Positions 1-8,936 of a stretch of DNA of 64,000 nt are shown one piece after another. The translations under genes and the position numbers were made by a program. Under the pieces are notes generated by a model. It saw only the letters and a list, made by a program, of their open reading frames with translations. It was not told the DNA's origin and searched no databases. This stretch comes from Embleya hyalina (GTDB lineage Bacteria > Actinomycetota > Actinomycetes > Streptomycetales > Streptomycetaceae). Location: the NCBI RefSeq assembly GCF_003967355.1, contig NZ_BIFH01000026.1, forward strand, positions 62,001-126,000, read 5' to 3'. Numbering within the stretch: position 1 is the stretch's first letter; the number at the start of each line of letters is the position of its first letter.

Positions 1-387
1 CAACCTCGGCGCGCCCGGCGGATACGTTCCCGCGCGGGAGAACAACATCCGCAGCGAGTTCGACAACGTGGTCAGTGTGCCCACCGTCGACCGCGACGTC
101 GGCGCGGACCGTTGTTGCCGCAGGGCGATGGCCGGCGGCAATCCGTCGATCCCGTCCACGTGCGGCGCGCCGACCTGCTGGATCAACCGGCGCGCGTAGG
201 GCGCGATCGACTCGAAGTAGCGCCGCTGCGCCTCCGCGTACAGCGTGCCGAACGCGAGCGAGGACTTGCCCGACCCGGACACCCCGGTGAACACCACGAA
301 CGTGTCGCGCGGGATGTCCACGTCCACGTCCCGCAGATTGTGCTCCCGTGCCCCACGCACCCGTACGAACGGATCGTGCTCGCTCAT
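1..387 (-). CDS. UvrA-family excinuclease ATPase, N-terminal part (cut by window edge)
   Basis: The first 129 residues of a UvrA-type DNA-damage-recognition ATPase are present; the rest lies beyond position 1. It opens with the family's V-R-G-A-R-E-H-N-L signature, a Walker A motif GVSGSGKS at residues 35-42, the following LAF-x4-AEAQRRYFES stretch, and the SRSTVGT motif. The wording (FGTLYAEAQRRYFESIAPYARR) is closer to the shorter class II UvrA paralogues, some of which accompany drug self-resistance, than to housekeeping UvrA; that class assignment is inference. The ATG at 387 has a GAGGAG ribosome site just upstream. It is divergent from the thiolase-like gene at 552. Confidence 0.9.
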   Translation of the reverse strand, partial: MSEHDPFVRVRGAREHNLRDVDVDIPRDTFVVFTGVSGSGKSSLAFGTLYAEAQRRYFESIAPYARRLIQQVGAPHVDGIDGLPPAIALRQQRSAPTSRSTVGTLTTLSNSLRMLFSRAGTYPPGAPRL

Positions 388-551
388 CCACCCGCTCCTC
401 GCCGCACCGCTCCTGGCCACACCCACCGGAAGGTTGTCGTATGCCCGCGCCGGCGAACGGCCGAACCGGTCGGGCCGGGCCGCTGGTGATCGTTCGGGTT
501 CGCCGCTAGCGTCGGCGCGCGCCGGGTGGCGGCGCGTGTGAGGGGGCGTCG

Positions 552-2006
552 ATGGGGTTGCACGGGATCGATCCGCGCACGCCGGTGCTGGTCGGAGTCG
601 GGGTGGCGGATCAGCGCCTGGCCGAGGCGGGGGCCGGGGTGGGCGAATTGGAGTTGATGGCGCGGGCCGTCGAGGACGCGGCCGAGGGGCTCGGCGGGCT
701 GCTCGGGGCGGTGCGGCGGATCCTGGTGCCGCGCGGGACCTGGCGGCACGGCGACCCGGGTCGGTGGCTGGCCGAGCGTTTGGGGCTCGTCGACGCGCAC
801 AGCACGTTGGCCGAACTGGGCGTCCTGCAACAGTCGTTGCTCACCCGCGCGAGCACCGACATCGCGGCCGGCCGGGTCGACGCGGTCCTGGTGGTGGGCG
901 GCGAGGCGGCGCATCGGCGGCTGCGTGCCCGGATCGCCGGGGTCGAGTTGACGGATCCGGTCGCGGACGGGGTGCCGGACACGGTGTGGGCGCCGGGCGC
1001 GGACATCCTGGCCCGGGTCGAGATCGATCGCCATCTGGCGGTGCCGGCCCGGCAGTACGCGGTCCTGGAGTCGGCGATCGGCGCCGCGCGCGGGGTGTCG
1101 CCGGCGCGGGACGCCCGGGAGATCGCGGCGCTGTGCGCGGAGTTCGCCGCCGTCGCCGCCGAGGGCGGGCGGTCGATCCGCGGTCGCACGGTGTCCGAGG
1201 ACGAGTTGCTGGCCCCGGTCGGGCGGAACGCATGGTTGGCGAGCCCCTATACCAAGTGGCACTGCTCGCAGATGAACGTCGACCAGGCCGCCGCGCTGGT
1301 GCTGTGCTCGGTGGAGACGGCGCGGCGGTTCGGCGTCCCGCGCGAGCGGTGGGTGTTCCCGACGGTGGCGGCGGAGTCGAACACGATGGTGCCGCTGGTG
1401 GCCCGGCCGGACCCGGCCCGCTCGCCGGGCTTCGCGGCGGTCGGCGCGGCGCTCGGGCCCGGGGCGGCCGACGCGGCGCATGTGGACCTGTACAGCTGTT
1501 TCCCGGCGGCGGTCCGGATCCAGCGGCACGAGTTGGGCCTGACCGGGCGCGCCGATCGGGAGTTGACCACGACCGGCGGGATGGCCTTCGCGGGCGGTCC
1601 GCTCAACACGTACGCGCTGCACGCCACCGTCGAGGTGGCCCGACGGGTGCGCGAGGGCGGGGACGGCCTGGTCACCAGCGTGTCGGGCATGGTGACCAAG
1701 CAGGCCGGGGCGCTGTGGTCGACGCGCCCCGCTCCCGGCGGCTTTCGCGCGGTGGACGTGAGCGCCGAGTTGCCCGCCCACCCGGTGGACCCGGACTACG
1801 CGGGCCCGGCGCGGGTGGTGGGCTGCACGGTGGCCTTCGACGGGGGCGAACCGGCGGTGGCGATCGCGGTCGTCGAGGGCGAGGGCGGCGGCGGGGTGCG
1901 CTCGGTGGCCTCCTCGACCGACGCGGCCGTCCTGGCGTCGATGCGCGCGGACGCGTGGGTCGGCCGGGCGGTGCGGGTGACCGGGGCGGCGTTCGAGCCC
2001 GCGTAG
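552..2006 (+). CDS. thiolase-like acetyl-CoA acetyltransferase family protein
   Basis: This 484-residue protein resembles the actinobacterial SCP2-thiolase-like acetyl-CoA acetyltransferases. Visible signs are the opening DPRTPVLVGVG, a central DAVLVVGGEA segment, the VDLYSCFPAAVR block (about 312-323) and the late GGMAFAGGPLNTYALHA plus TSVSGMVTKQ stretches. The last 80 residues look like the OB-fold/DUF35-like tail these proteins carry. The normal nucleophile Cys of degradative thiolases is not obvious at the expected N-terminal position, so catalysis may be atypical. A GAGGGGG ribosome site precedes the ATG. It stands alone and likely acts in acyl-CoA metabolism. Confidence 0.85.
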   Translation: MGLHGIDPRTPVLVGVGVADQRLAEAGAGVGELELMARAVEDAAEGLGGLLGAVRRILVPRGTWRHGDPGRWLAERLGLVDAHSTLAELGVLQQSLLTRASTDIAAGRVDAVLVVGGEAAHRRLRARIAGVELTDPVADGVPDTVWAPGADILARVEIDRHLAVPARQYAVLESAIGAARGVSPARDAREIAALCAEFAAVAAEGGRSIRGRTVSEDELLAPVGRNAWLASPYTKWHCSQMNVDQAAALVLCSVETARRFGVPRERWVFPTVAAESNTMVPLVARPDPARSPGFAAVGAALGPGAADAAHVDLYSCFPAAVRIQRHELGLTGRADRELTTTGGMAFAGGPLNTYALHATVEVARRVREGGDGLVTSVSGMVTKQAGALWSTRPAPGGFRAVDVSAELPAHPVDPDYAGPARVVGCTVAFDGGEPAVAIAVVEGEGGGGVRSVASSTDAAVLASMRADAWVGRAVRVTGAAFEPA

Positions 2007-2150
2007 GGCCGGCCGGTGGTGGCGGGTGTCGGTCGTGCGGTCGGGGCGGCGGCGTCCGGGTGTTCGCCGTGCCGGGAGATGGGATCGGTCGTGGCGGGTA
2101 TCCGGGTGGCGACGTCGCGACCGCGACGCGCTACCTGCTTGGAGGTCGCC

Positions 2151-2309
2151 GTGACCGACCCGTGGCCCGATCCGCTGCCCCCGGTGCCGCCGATGCCCCT
2201 CCCCCACCCGCTGCCCGAACCCGGCCCGGAGCCCCTGCCGCCCGATCCGGGCACACCTCCGCCCCCGGACAAGCCGGAACCGGCCCCCGAGCCGGGCCCG
2301 GCGTCCTGA
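2151..2309 (+). CDS. small proline-rich protein
   Basis: A 52-residue frame starts at GTG 2151, five bases after a perfect GGAGG. Roughly 40% of residues are proline, arranged as PLP, PPxP and PEPGPEP runs with alternating Asp/Glu, and there is no hydrophobic segment. Such Pro/Glu-rich mini-proteins are seen scattered through Streptomyces-type genomes without an assigned role. The good ribosome site is the main support; the G+C-rich frame alone would not be convincing. Confidence 0.45.
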   Translation: MTDPWPDPLPPVPPMPLPHPLPEPGPEPLPPDPGTPPPPDKPEPAPEPGPAS

Positions 2310-2399
2310 ACCGGCGCACGGGCCACGCTTCGCCGGGCGTACGGCCGATCGTCGCGCGCCTGCTGTCGGCCGACCCGGCGGAGCCGGCACGCTGAGGGC

Positions 2400-2720
2400 A
2401 TGGACACGACGATCCCCGAACCACGCACGCCGGACCTGGTGATCCGGGTCGGGGGTGCCCGCTGGCCGTCGCCGGCCGAGATCCGAGCCGAGTTGCCCGA
2501 GGACGTACGCGCCGAGTTCGAGCGGGAGTTCGCCGCCGCCCTCGCCCACGCCCACGACACCGGGCAACTGGCCCTGCTCGCCGATCTCCTCGCCGGGTGG
2601 CAGCGGCACCTGATCCTGCGCCGCACCGGCGACTACGAACGTGTCCTCGAACGGGCCGCCCGGCTGCACGCGGGCGAGGAACTGGAAACGGTGCCCGCCG
2701 CCGAGACCAGGCGCACATGA
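2400..2720 (+). CDS. antitoxin-like protein of a putative toxin-antitoxin pair (DUF6247-like)
   Basis: A 106-residue acidic protein whose centre reads PSPAEIRAELPEDVRAEFEREF. The same (L/E)IRAxLPEDxRxEF core occurs in the protein at 37976-38248, which sits in an identical gene arrangement, so the two are paralogues. The stop codon overlaps the ATG of the next gene (ATGA), the usual sign of translational coupling in toxin-antitoxin operons. The assignment to DUF6247-type antitoxins is from memory of the family and not searched. No DNA-binding motif is evident; the acidic N-terminus may bind the partner. Confidence 0.6.
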   Translation: MDTTIPEPRTPDLVIRVGGARWPSPAEIRAELPEDVRAEFEREFAAALAHAHDTGQLALLADLLAGWQRHLILRRTGDYERVLERAARLHAGEELETVPAAETRRT

Positions 2721-2965
2721 GCTACCTCGTGGTGTACGACGCGCCCGCCGCCCGGCAGAAGGCGGGCCTGCCACAGCCCGCGGTCGCCGCGCTCAACGAC
2801 CTGGAGAGTGCGCTGGAGCGTGACCCGTGGAGCGTCGGGGGCCGGATGCACAGCGGTCTCAAGACCATGCGCGAAGTCGCGTTCGGAGCCTTCGGTTTCA
2901 TCACCTTCGTGATCGAGGACAACCGCGTCCGCGTCAGCGTGATGAACGTGGTCTGGACCGGCTGA
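2717..2965 (+). CDS. small RelE/ParE-fold toxin-like protein
   Basis: This 82-residue protein begins inside the stop codon of the upstream gene at 2400-2720. It has the size and strand-helix-strand pattern of RelE/ParE toxins: an N-terminal YLVVYDAPAA strand, a helix ALNDLESALERDPW, then FGFITFVIEDNRVRVSVMNVVW, which looks like the last two antiparallel strands. Obvious ribonuclease residues of RelE are not conserved, so activity is uncertain. The paralogue at 38245-38493 has the same length and the same overlap with its partner. Toxicity is an inference from architecture. Confidence 0.55.
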   Translation: MSYLVVYDAPAARQKAGLPQPAVAALNDLESALERDPWSVGGRMHSGLKTMREVAFGAFGFITFVIEDNRVRVSVMNVVWTG

Positions 2966-3027
2966 GCCCGGGGGCGCCGCCCCGACGCCCCGCCCGACGA
3001 CGCGGCGCGGGGCCGCCGCGACGCGGG

Positions 3028-4242
3028 TCAGCGAATCGGCACCTCCGCCAACGTGCGGGCGATGACCAGGCGTTGGATCTCGCTGGTGCCCTCGAAGACG
3101 GTGTAGATGGCGCTGTCGCGGTGCATGCGCTCGACCGGGTATTCGCGGGTGTAGCCGTTGCCGCCAAGGATCTGCATCGCGGCCGCGGTCACCCACTTGG
3201 CGGTCTCGCCCGCGTACAGCTTCGACATCGAGCCCTCGGCCGCGGTGAACGGCTGTTTCGTCGCGGCCATCCACGAGGCGCGCCAGGTGAGCAGGCGGGC
3301 CGCGTCGATCCGGGTGCGCATGTCGGCGATGGTGAACGCGACGCCCTGGTTGTCGATGATGGGCCGGCCGAACTGCTCGCGGACCTGGGCGTATTCCAGC
3401 GCCACCTCGTATGCGGCGCGCGCGATGCCCACGGCCTGGGCCGCGACCGCCGGGCGCGACGACTCGAAGGTGGCCATCGCCGCGTTCGAGCGCGCGGAGG
3501 TGCCGGACCTGGCCCGCGCGATCCGCTCGTCCAGCTTGTCCTTGCCGCCGAGCAGGCAGTCGCCGGGCACCCGGACGTTGTCCAGGATCACCTCGGCGGT
3601 GTGCGACGCGCGGATCCCGTGCTTCTTGAACTTCTGTCCCTGGGACAGCCCCGGCGTGTTCGGCGGGATCACGAAGCTGGCCTGGCCCCGCGAGCCGAGC
3701 GCGGGGTCGGTGGTGGCGACCACGACGTGCACGTGTGCGATACCGCCGTTGGTGGCCCAGGTCTTGACCCCGTTGAGGATCCAGTCGCCGGTCGCCTCGT
3801 CGTAGTCGGCCCGGGTGCGCATCGAGGAGACGTCGGAGCCGGCGTTCGGCTCGGACGAGCAGAACGCGGCGACGCGGACGTTGTCGGGAGTACCGAACAA
3901 CTCGGGTGCCCAGGTGATGATCTGCTCCTGGGTGCCGTTGGCCACCAGGCCCGCCGCGGCGAGCGCGGTACCGGACAGCGCGAGGCCCAACCCGGCGTCG
4001 CCCCAGAACAGTTCCTCCATGATCAGCGGAATGCTCAGGCCGCTGGGGTCGAAGGCCTGGGTGCTGAAGAAGTCCAGCGAGTAGAGTCCGATCTTGGCCG
4101 CCTCCTGGATGATCGGCCAGGGGGTCTCCTCGCGCTCGTCCCACTCGGCGGCGGCCGGCCGCATGGTCTCCGCGGCGAAGGTGTGCACCCAGTCGCGGAT
4201 GGTGGTCTGGTCCTCGTTCAGGGCGAGGCTGAAGGCGGTCAT
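3028..4242 (-). CDS. acyl-CoA dehydrogenase
   Basis: A complete 404-residue flavin acyl-CoA dehydrogenase. The substrate/FAD middle region has AAFCSSEPNAGSDVSS (family signature 1), followed by TGDWILNGVKTWATNGG, and the C-terminal four-helix part carries AAMQILGGNGYTREYPVERMHRD and YTVFEGTSEIQRL, where the Glu of FEGT is the usual catalytic base. The ATG at 4242 was chosen because MTAFSLALNEDQ matches the normal start of the family; upstream sequence lacks family similarity. A weak inverted repeat GTTACC-n4-GGTAGC lies at 4274-4289 in its promoter region. Substrate chain length cannot be read from sequence. Confidence 0.92.
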   Translation of the reverse strand: MTAFSLALNEDQTTIRDWVHTFAAETMRPAAAEWDEREETPWPIIQEAAKIGLYSLDFFSTQAFDPSGLSIPLIMEELFWGDAGLGLALSGTALAAAGLVANGTQEQIITWAPELFGTPDNVRVAAFCSSEPNAGSDVSSMRTRADYDEATGDWILNGVKTWATNGGIAHVHVVVATTDPALGSRGQASFVIPPNTPGLSQGQKFKKHGIRASHTAEVILDNVRVPGDCLLGGKDKLDERIARARSGTSARSNAAMATFESSRPAVAAQAVGIARAAYEVALEYAQVREQFGRPIIDNQGVAFTIADMRTRIDAARLLTWRASWMAATKQPFTAAEGSMSKLYAGETAKWVTAAAMQILGGNGYTREYPVERMHRDSAIYTVFEGTSEIQRLVIARTLAEVPIR

Positions 4243-4408
4243 GGGTGGCGGGCCCCCGGGACATCGTCGAATTGTTACCGGCTGGTAGCTTGAGTGTGTC
4301 GCCGCCGCCGTGGGGCCGTCAAGGGGCGTCGAGAGGTGTCGACGAATCCGCCCGGCCCCGTCGACGCGACCGAGGCGCGCGGGGCACGGAACGCGGCGCG
4401 CCCGACGG

Positions 4409-4804
4409 TCAGATGCCGGGCCGATAGCGGATCGGATGCTCGTCCGGGACCTGCACCACACAGATGCGCACACCGTCGGGATCGGCGATCCACATCTCGT
4501 CGAGCCCCCACTCCTCGCGGCGCGGTGCGCGCAGCACGGTGGCGCCCCGGTCCACGAGTTCGCGGTGGGTGGCCGGCAGGTCCCGCACCTGGAGCCACAA
4601 CCGCAGATCCTCACCCCCGGGCCCGCCGCCGGTCGCGGTGCCGGAGACCTCGAGGAAGCCGCCGCCGAGGAAGAACACCGTCCCGCGATGGATCCCGGTA
4701 CCGAACTCGCGGGCGATCGCGAGGCCGAGCACGTCGCGATAGAAGATCAGCGAACGCTCGGGATCGGCGGGGCGCAGCAGGATACGACCGGAAAGTACGT
4801 CCAT
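4409..4804 (-). CDS. VOC-family (glyoxalase-like) protein
   Basis: A 131-residue single-repeat pair of beta-alpha-beta-beta-beta units typical of the vicinal oxygen chelate superfamily. It contains GRILLRPADPERSLIFYRDVLGL at the start of the first unit and the DPDGVRICVVQV closing strand of the second. The members of this family include glyoxalase I, dioxygenases and antibiotic-binding proteins; nothing here picks one. The ATG at 4804 follows the weak purine run GAAACTCGGAGG on the minus strand. It is upstream of the acyl-CoA dehydrogenase on the same strand but 166 bp away, so probably separately transcribed. Confidence 0.85.
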   Translation of the reverse strand: MDVLSGRILLRPADPERSLIFYRDVLGLAIAREFGTGIHRGTVFFLGGGFLEVSGTATGGGPGGEDLRLWLQVRDLPATHRELVDRGATVLRAPRREEWGLDEMWIADPDGVRICVVQVPDEHPIRYRPGI

Positions 4805-4985
4805 CCTCCGAGTTTCGCCCCGACTCGCCCGTTTCCAACCCTCACCGACCCGACCCCGGGAACACGGGTCCCCCGGTCGGACGGCCGGGTGTGCGCGGCC
4901 GGGCGTGCGGGCGGGTCGGCGAAACTCGATCGGCCACCGGCACACCGGGCCGGCAGGGTGGGCGGTCGACGAAGGGTGGTATCGC

Positions 4986-6005
4986 ATGGTGGGGAACGCG
5001 GAGCGGGTGCGCGGGAGCATGTTCGGGTTGGCGTACGGGGACGCGTTGGGCGCGCCGACGGAGTTCCTGTCGTACGCGCAGATCGTGCGCCGGTACGACC
5101 TGCCCGGGCCGATGGACCTGGAGGGCACGCCGGCCCGGGTCACCGACGACACCCAGATGGGCCTGGCGGTGGCCGGGGCGGTGATCGACGCGCGCGCCGA
5201 CGACGGGGCGTTCACCGCCGACCGGCTGACCCCGCTCCTGGTGGACCGGTTCCTGACCTGGTGGGACTCCCCCGACAACACTCGCGCGCCGGGCCACACA
5301 TGCCTGTCCGCGTGCGCGGAGCTCGCCGCCGGACGGGCCTGGCCCGACGCCACCCGGCGCGGCTCCAAGGGTTGCGGCGCCAACATGCGGGTCACCCCGC
5401 TGGGCCTGCTCGACGGCGTCGACGAGGCCGACCGGTGCGGCGCCGCCCAACTCCAGTCCGCGATCACCCACGGACACCCCACCGCGCTGGCCGCCTCGGA
5501 CCTGACCGCGACCGCCGTCCACGCGCTGCGCACCGGCGCGCCGATCGCCGAACTCCCCGGCCTGCTGCGCGCGCACGCCGAGGCGCAACGCGAGGTGTAC
5601 CGAGGCGACTGGCTCGGCGACGACCTGTGGCGCGGCCCGTTCGCCGACACCCCGGAGGGGTTCGTCGCGCGCGGCTGGGAGGAGTGCCTGACCGTGCTCG
5701 ACCGGTTGGACCGGGCCGTGGCGGAGGGCGACCGCCGCGCCGACCCGTGTCGGATCACCGGCGCGGGGTGGATCGCCGAGGAGGCGCTGGCCACGGCGGT
5801 GTTGTGCGTCCTGCTGTATCCGGACGACCCGCGCTCCGCCGTCGCCCGGGCGGCCGGCTCCTCCGGCGACTCGGACTCGATCGCCGCGTTGGCCGGCGCC
5901 ATGATCGGCGCCGCGCACGGCATCGACGCCTGGCCCGCCGCGTGGTCCGAGCGCATCGAGTACCGCGCCGAACTCGCCGCGACGTCGGCGGCCCTGTCCC
6001 GCTAG
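4986..6005 (+). CDS. ADP-ribosylglycohydrolase family protein
   Basis: A 339-residue protein of the DraG/ARH fold, which removes ADP-ribose from proteins or small molecules using a binuclear Mg site. Metal-binding motifs are present: DDTQM at 54-58 and GDSDS at 294-298, with GSKGCGANMRVTPLG between them and an N-terminal SMFGLAYGDALGAPTEF. Start ATG 4986 has a GAAGGGTGG ribosome site. The gene is isolated, so the substrate is unknown; single-gene DraG homologues in actinomycetes often act on nucleotide or antibiotic ADP-ribosylation, which is only a possibility here. Confidence 0.92.
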   Translation: MVGNAERVRGSMFGLAYGDALGAPTEFLSYAQIVRRYDLPGPMDLEGTPARVTDDTQMGLAVAGAVIDARADDGAFTADRLTPLLVDRFLTWWDSPDNTRAPGHTCLSACAELAAGRAWPDATRRGSKGCGANMRVTPLGLLDGVDEADRCGAAQLQSAITHGHPTALAASDLTATAVHALRTGAPIAELPGLLRAHAEAQREVYRGDWLGDDLWRGPFADTPEGFVARGWEECLTVLDRLDRAVAEGDRRADPCRITGAGWIAEEALATAVLCVLLYPDDPRSAVARAAGSSGDSDSIAALAGAMIGAAHGIDAWPAAWSERIEYRAELAATSAALSR

Positions 6006-6096
6006 ATCGTGTCCGGGACCCGAGCCGTCGGGGCTTCGAACGTCGGATCGACTCCCGCCTTGCGTGTTCGTCGGGAATCTTTGCGAAGATTCACGG

Positions 6097-7584
6097 ATGG
6101 GAAAGATCCATGCCGCCGACCGGGCGGCCTTCGCGTGGGTGGCATCGCATCATGTGCCGTGGGCGAACAAGGCGTTGCCGGCCTTGTCGCGGGCGGCCAA
6201 CCATTCGCGCCTGTGGGCGGTGACCGGTGCGGGGATGGCGCTTTCCGGCGGGCGCAGCGGGCGCCGGGCGGCGTTGCGCGGCCTGGGTTCGGTGGCGCTG
6301 GCGTCGACGGTGAGCAATGTGCTCCTCAAGAGCTGGGTGCGCCGGCCGCGTCCGGTGATCGACGCGGTGCCCATGGCCCGTCGGCTGAGCCGGCAGCCGT
6401 GGACCACCTCGTTCCCGTCCGGGCACGCCGCGTCGGCGGCGGCGTTCGCCACCGGCGTCGCGCTGGAGTCGCGCCCGCTGGGCGTGGCGGCCGGCGCGCT
6501 GGCCGGCTCGGTGGCCTTCTCCCGGGTGTACACGGGTGTGCACTACCCGGGTGACGTGCTCGCGGGCGCGGCGCTCGGCGCGGGCCTGGCGGCGGTGACG
6601 CTGCGCTGGTGGCCGACCCGGCCGGTGGAGGCCGCGACCGCGCCGCAGCCGCGCGGCAAGGTGCCGTCGCTGGTCGACGGCGACGGCCTGGTGGTCGTGG
6701 TGAACGCCTCGGCCGGCCCCGAGGGCGACACCGCGCAGCGGCTGCGCGAACTGCTGCCCGCCGCGAAGGTGGTCGAGCGCGGTCAGGACGGCGACCTGGT
6801 CGCGCTGCTGTGCGAGGCGGCCCGGGAGGCGCAGGTGCTCGGCGTCGCCGGCGGCGACGGCAGTGTGAACTGCGCGGCGCGGATCGCGCTGGACCGGGGC
6901 ATGCCGCTCGCCGTCTTCCCGGCGGGCACGCTCAACCACTTCGCGGGCGACCTGGGGCTGATCCGGCTCGACGACACCGCGCAGGCGCTCGCCGCCGGCG
7001 AGGCGGTCCTGGTGGACGTCGCCGAACTCCAGCGCGACCACTCACACCCGTTCTCCGACGACGGCGAGGAGTTGGGCCCGGAGTTGTTCCTGAACACGTT
7101 CTCGCTCGGCGTGTATCCCGATCTGGTGCGCTTCCGCGAGGAGTTGGAGCGGAAGATCGGCAAGTGGCCGGCCATGCTGGTCGGCCTGGTGCGGGTGCTG
7201 CGGGACGCGGGCCCGGTGAAGATGCGGGTCAACGGTCGGCCGAGGTCGTTGTGGCTGATCTTCCTCGGCAACGGGCAGTACGCCCCGGAGGGCTTCGCGC
7301 CCACGTATCGCCCCGACCTCACCGACGGCCTCCTCGACGTACGCATCGTCGACGCGTCGCGCCCCCTGGCCCGCACCCGACTGGTCGCCGCCGTGCTGTC
7401 CGGCACACTCGGCACCTCGCGGGTCTACGAGGCGTCCACGGCGCGCACGATGCACCTGTCCGAGATCCAGGAGGGCGCCGAACTCGCGGTGGACGGCGAG
7501 GTCCGCCCCGGCGCCTCCCAGCTCCGCGTCGCCAAGGGCCGCCGGCTGATGGTCTACCGCCCGGACGGCGCCCTCCGCGACTGA
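6097..7584 (+). CDS. PAP2 phosphatase / diacylglycerol kinase-like fusion membrane enzyme
   Basis: A 495-residue two-domain protein. Residues 1-170 form a PAP2 phosphatase with all three motifs: KSWVRRPRP (78-86), PSGH (107-110) and SRVYTGVHYPGD (142-153), with hydrophobic helices between. Residues 195-495 form a lipid/sphingosine kinase catalytic domain with VNASAG (203-208), GGDGSVN (252-258) and FPAGTLNHFA. The fusion couples removal and addition of phosphate on a lipid, plausibly in phospholipid or undecaprenyl recycling at the membrane. Fusions of this type are widespread in actinobacteria. ATG 6097 was preferred over an upstream in-frame GTG because it matches the family start. Confidence 0.92.
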   Translation: MGKIHAADRAAFAWVASHHVPWANKALPALSRAANHSRLWAVTGAGMALSGGRSGRRAALRGLGSVALASTVSNVLLKSWVRRPRPVIDAVPMARRLSRQPWTTSFPSGHAASAAAFATGVALESRPLGVAAGALAGSVAFSRVYTGVHYPGDVLAGAALGAGLAAVTLRWWPTRPVEAATAPQPRGKVPSLVDGDGLVVVVNASAGPEGDTAQRLRELLPAAKVVERGQDGDLVALLCEAAREAQVLGVAGGDGSVNCAARIALDRGMPLAVFPAGTLNHFAGDLGLIRLDDTAQALAAGEAVLVDVAELQRDHSHPFSDDGEELGPELFLNTFSLGVYPDLVRFREELERKIGKWPAMLVGLVRVLRDAGPVKMRVNGRPRSLWLIFLGNGQYAPEGFAPTYRPDLTDGLLDVRIVDASRPLARTRLVAAVLSGTLGTSRVYEASTARTMHLSEIQEGAELAVDGEVRPGASQLRVAKGRRLMVYRPDGALRD

Positions 7585-7698
7585 GCGCGACCGAGCGGGC
7601 GCCCGGGTGGGCCGGAGGCCGGGCCGGTTCGGCCGGCCGTCCGGACGGGCCGACGTGAGGGCCTTCCCGATAGCGGACGCGGGGGTCCGTGGGGACTA

Positions 7699-8292
7699 AT
7701 GGTGCGAGCGGGGGCGCCTGTGCGGGTCGCGGGGGCCTCGATGGAAACCGGTGGGCGGGTTCCGCGCGTGGTGGGGGTGCGGGGCCCGAATGGGGGCACC
7801 GCTACGGTGTGGGCCGCCGGTCGAGTGGCCGGGGGTACGGGCAGGTTTCGATCGGGGGCAGTGGTGGCGGTTTCGGGCGCGATATCCGGGTCGGCCGGAC
7901 GCGTGGCGACGGTGTTGGCGGCGGGCCGGGTGGCCGCCGGGGTGGTGTCGTTGGTGGCCCCGCGCGGCGGGGTGTGGTTGCGGCCCACGGCGGCCCGCGA
8001 GGCGTCGCTGCTCGGCCGCGGTCTGGGCGCGCGCGACGTGCTGTTGGGCGCGGGGGTACTGCGGGCGCTGGCCTCCGGGCGCGGCACCGCCGAGTGGGGT
8101 TGGTTCGCGGCGGCGTCGGACCTGGTCGACGGGGCGGGCGGGGCGCTCGAGTGGCGGCGCCTGACCCCGGCGGAACGCACGTGGGTGGGCGCGGTGTTCG
8201 CGCTGGCCGCGTGCGAGGCGGCGGTGGCGCTGTCCCTGGCCGGCGGGGACACCGAGGCCCTGCGGGGGGTCCTCCCCGTCATACCCGAGTAG
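7699..8292 (+). CDS. small multi-pass membrane protein (DUF4267-like)
   Basis: The conserved-looking part starts around residue 60 with four hydrophobic segments: RVATVLAAGRVAAGVVSLV, ARDVLLGAGVLRALAS, WGWFAAASDLVDGAGGA and WVGAVFALAACEAAVALSLA. This pattern of LGRxLGARDxxLG followed by a DLVD segment is common in small actinobacterial membrane proteins of unknown role (DUF4267-like). The N-terminal 55 residues are Gly/Arg/Val-rich and probably not translated; GTG codons near 7861 are a better start but have no clear ribosome site. Function unknown. Confidence 0.5.
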   Translation: MVRAGAPVRVAGASMETGGRVPRVVGVRGPNGGTATVWAAGRVAGGTGRFRSGAVVAVSGAISGSAGRVATVLAAGRVAAGVVSLVAPRGGVWLRPTAAREASLLGRGLGARDVLLGAGVLRALASGRGTAEWGWFAAASDLVDGAGGALEWRRLTPAERTWVGAVFALAACEAAVALSLAGGDTEALRGVLPVIPE

Positions 8293-8439
8293 GCCGGCCG
8301 GGCCGACACCGCAACCGCCTCCGTCGCGTCGGCGTCCTCCGTACCGCATCCGCCACGCCGGGTCCCGTCCCGAACGGCCGCCGTCCACAACGCGGCCGGC
8401 CGACGGACGGATCCCGGCTCGACCCGGGGAGACCCCACC

Positions 8440-8814
8440 GTGGCCGTCAGCCTCAACCACACCATCGTCCCGGCGACCGACCACCGCGCCGCGGCCCGCT
8501 TCTTCGCCACCGTCATGGGCCTGGAGGAACTGCCTCCGGCCGGCGCCGACGGCCACTTCGCCCCCGTGCGGGTCAACGAGCGACTCACGCTCGATTTCAT
8601 GACCGTGCCCGCCGCCGAGGGGCACCATCTCGCCTTCGACGTCGACCCCGACACGTTCGACGCGATCCTGGCCCGCATCCGCGCGGCCGGGATCCCGTAC
8701 GGCAGCAGCCCTCGCGATCGGACCAACGGCCGCATCGACCACCCCCTGTGCCCGCGCGGCCTGTTCTTCGCCGACGACTCGGGCAACCTGTACGAGGTGA
8801 TGTCCCCGGCCTGA
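8440..8814 (+). CDS. VOC-family (glyoxalase/bleomycin-resistance-like) protein
   Basis: A 124-residue vicinal oxygen chelate protein. It opens with SLNHTIVPATDHRAAARFFATVMGLEE, whose His is a likely metal ligand, and closes with GLFFADDSGNLYEVMSPA, whose Glu is the second-unit ligand. The GTG start at 8440 is preceded by GGGGAG seven bases upstream; no ATG fits the fold. No neighbouring pathway suggests a substrate. Confidence 0.85.
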   Translation: MAVSLNHTIVPATDHRAAARFFATVMGLEELPPAGADGHFAPVRVNERLTLDFMTVPAAEGHHLAFDVDPDTFDAILARIRAAGIPYGSSPRDRTNGRIDHPLCPRGLFFADDSGNLYEVMSPA

Positions 8815-8936
8815 CCGGCCGAAAGGCCCAACCCGCGCGGCCCCGGCCCTTGCAGCCCGATGCAAACCTTTCGACCGGGGCGTTGGGGTCGCTACCGTGG
8901 CGTGGGGGCCGTTGAAGGGATTGTCGCGGGGGTAGC

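Noticed and set aside
384-2774. 796-codon open frame on the minus strand opposite the thiolase-like and antitoxin-like genes
   Set aside because: At 73% G+C long antisense frames are common. Its product is Arg/Pro/Gly-rich with no motif, and it lies opposite genes with clear family signatures.
4274-4289. TetR-type operator GTTACC-n4-GGTAGC before the acyl-CoA dehydrogenase
   Set aside because: Only five of six bases are inverted and no regulator gene is adjacent; too short to claim.
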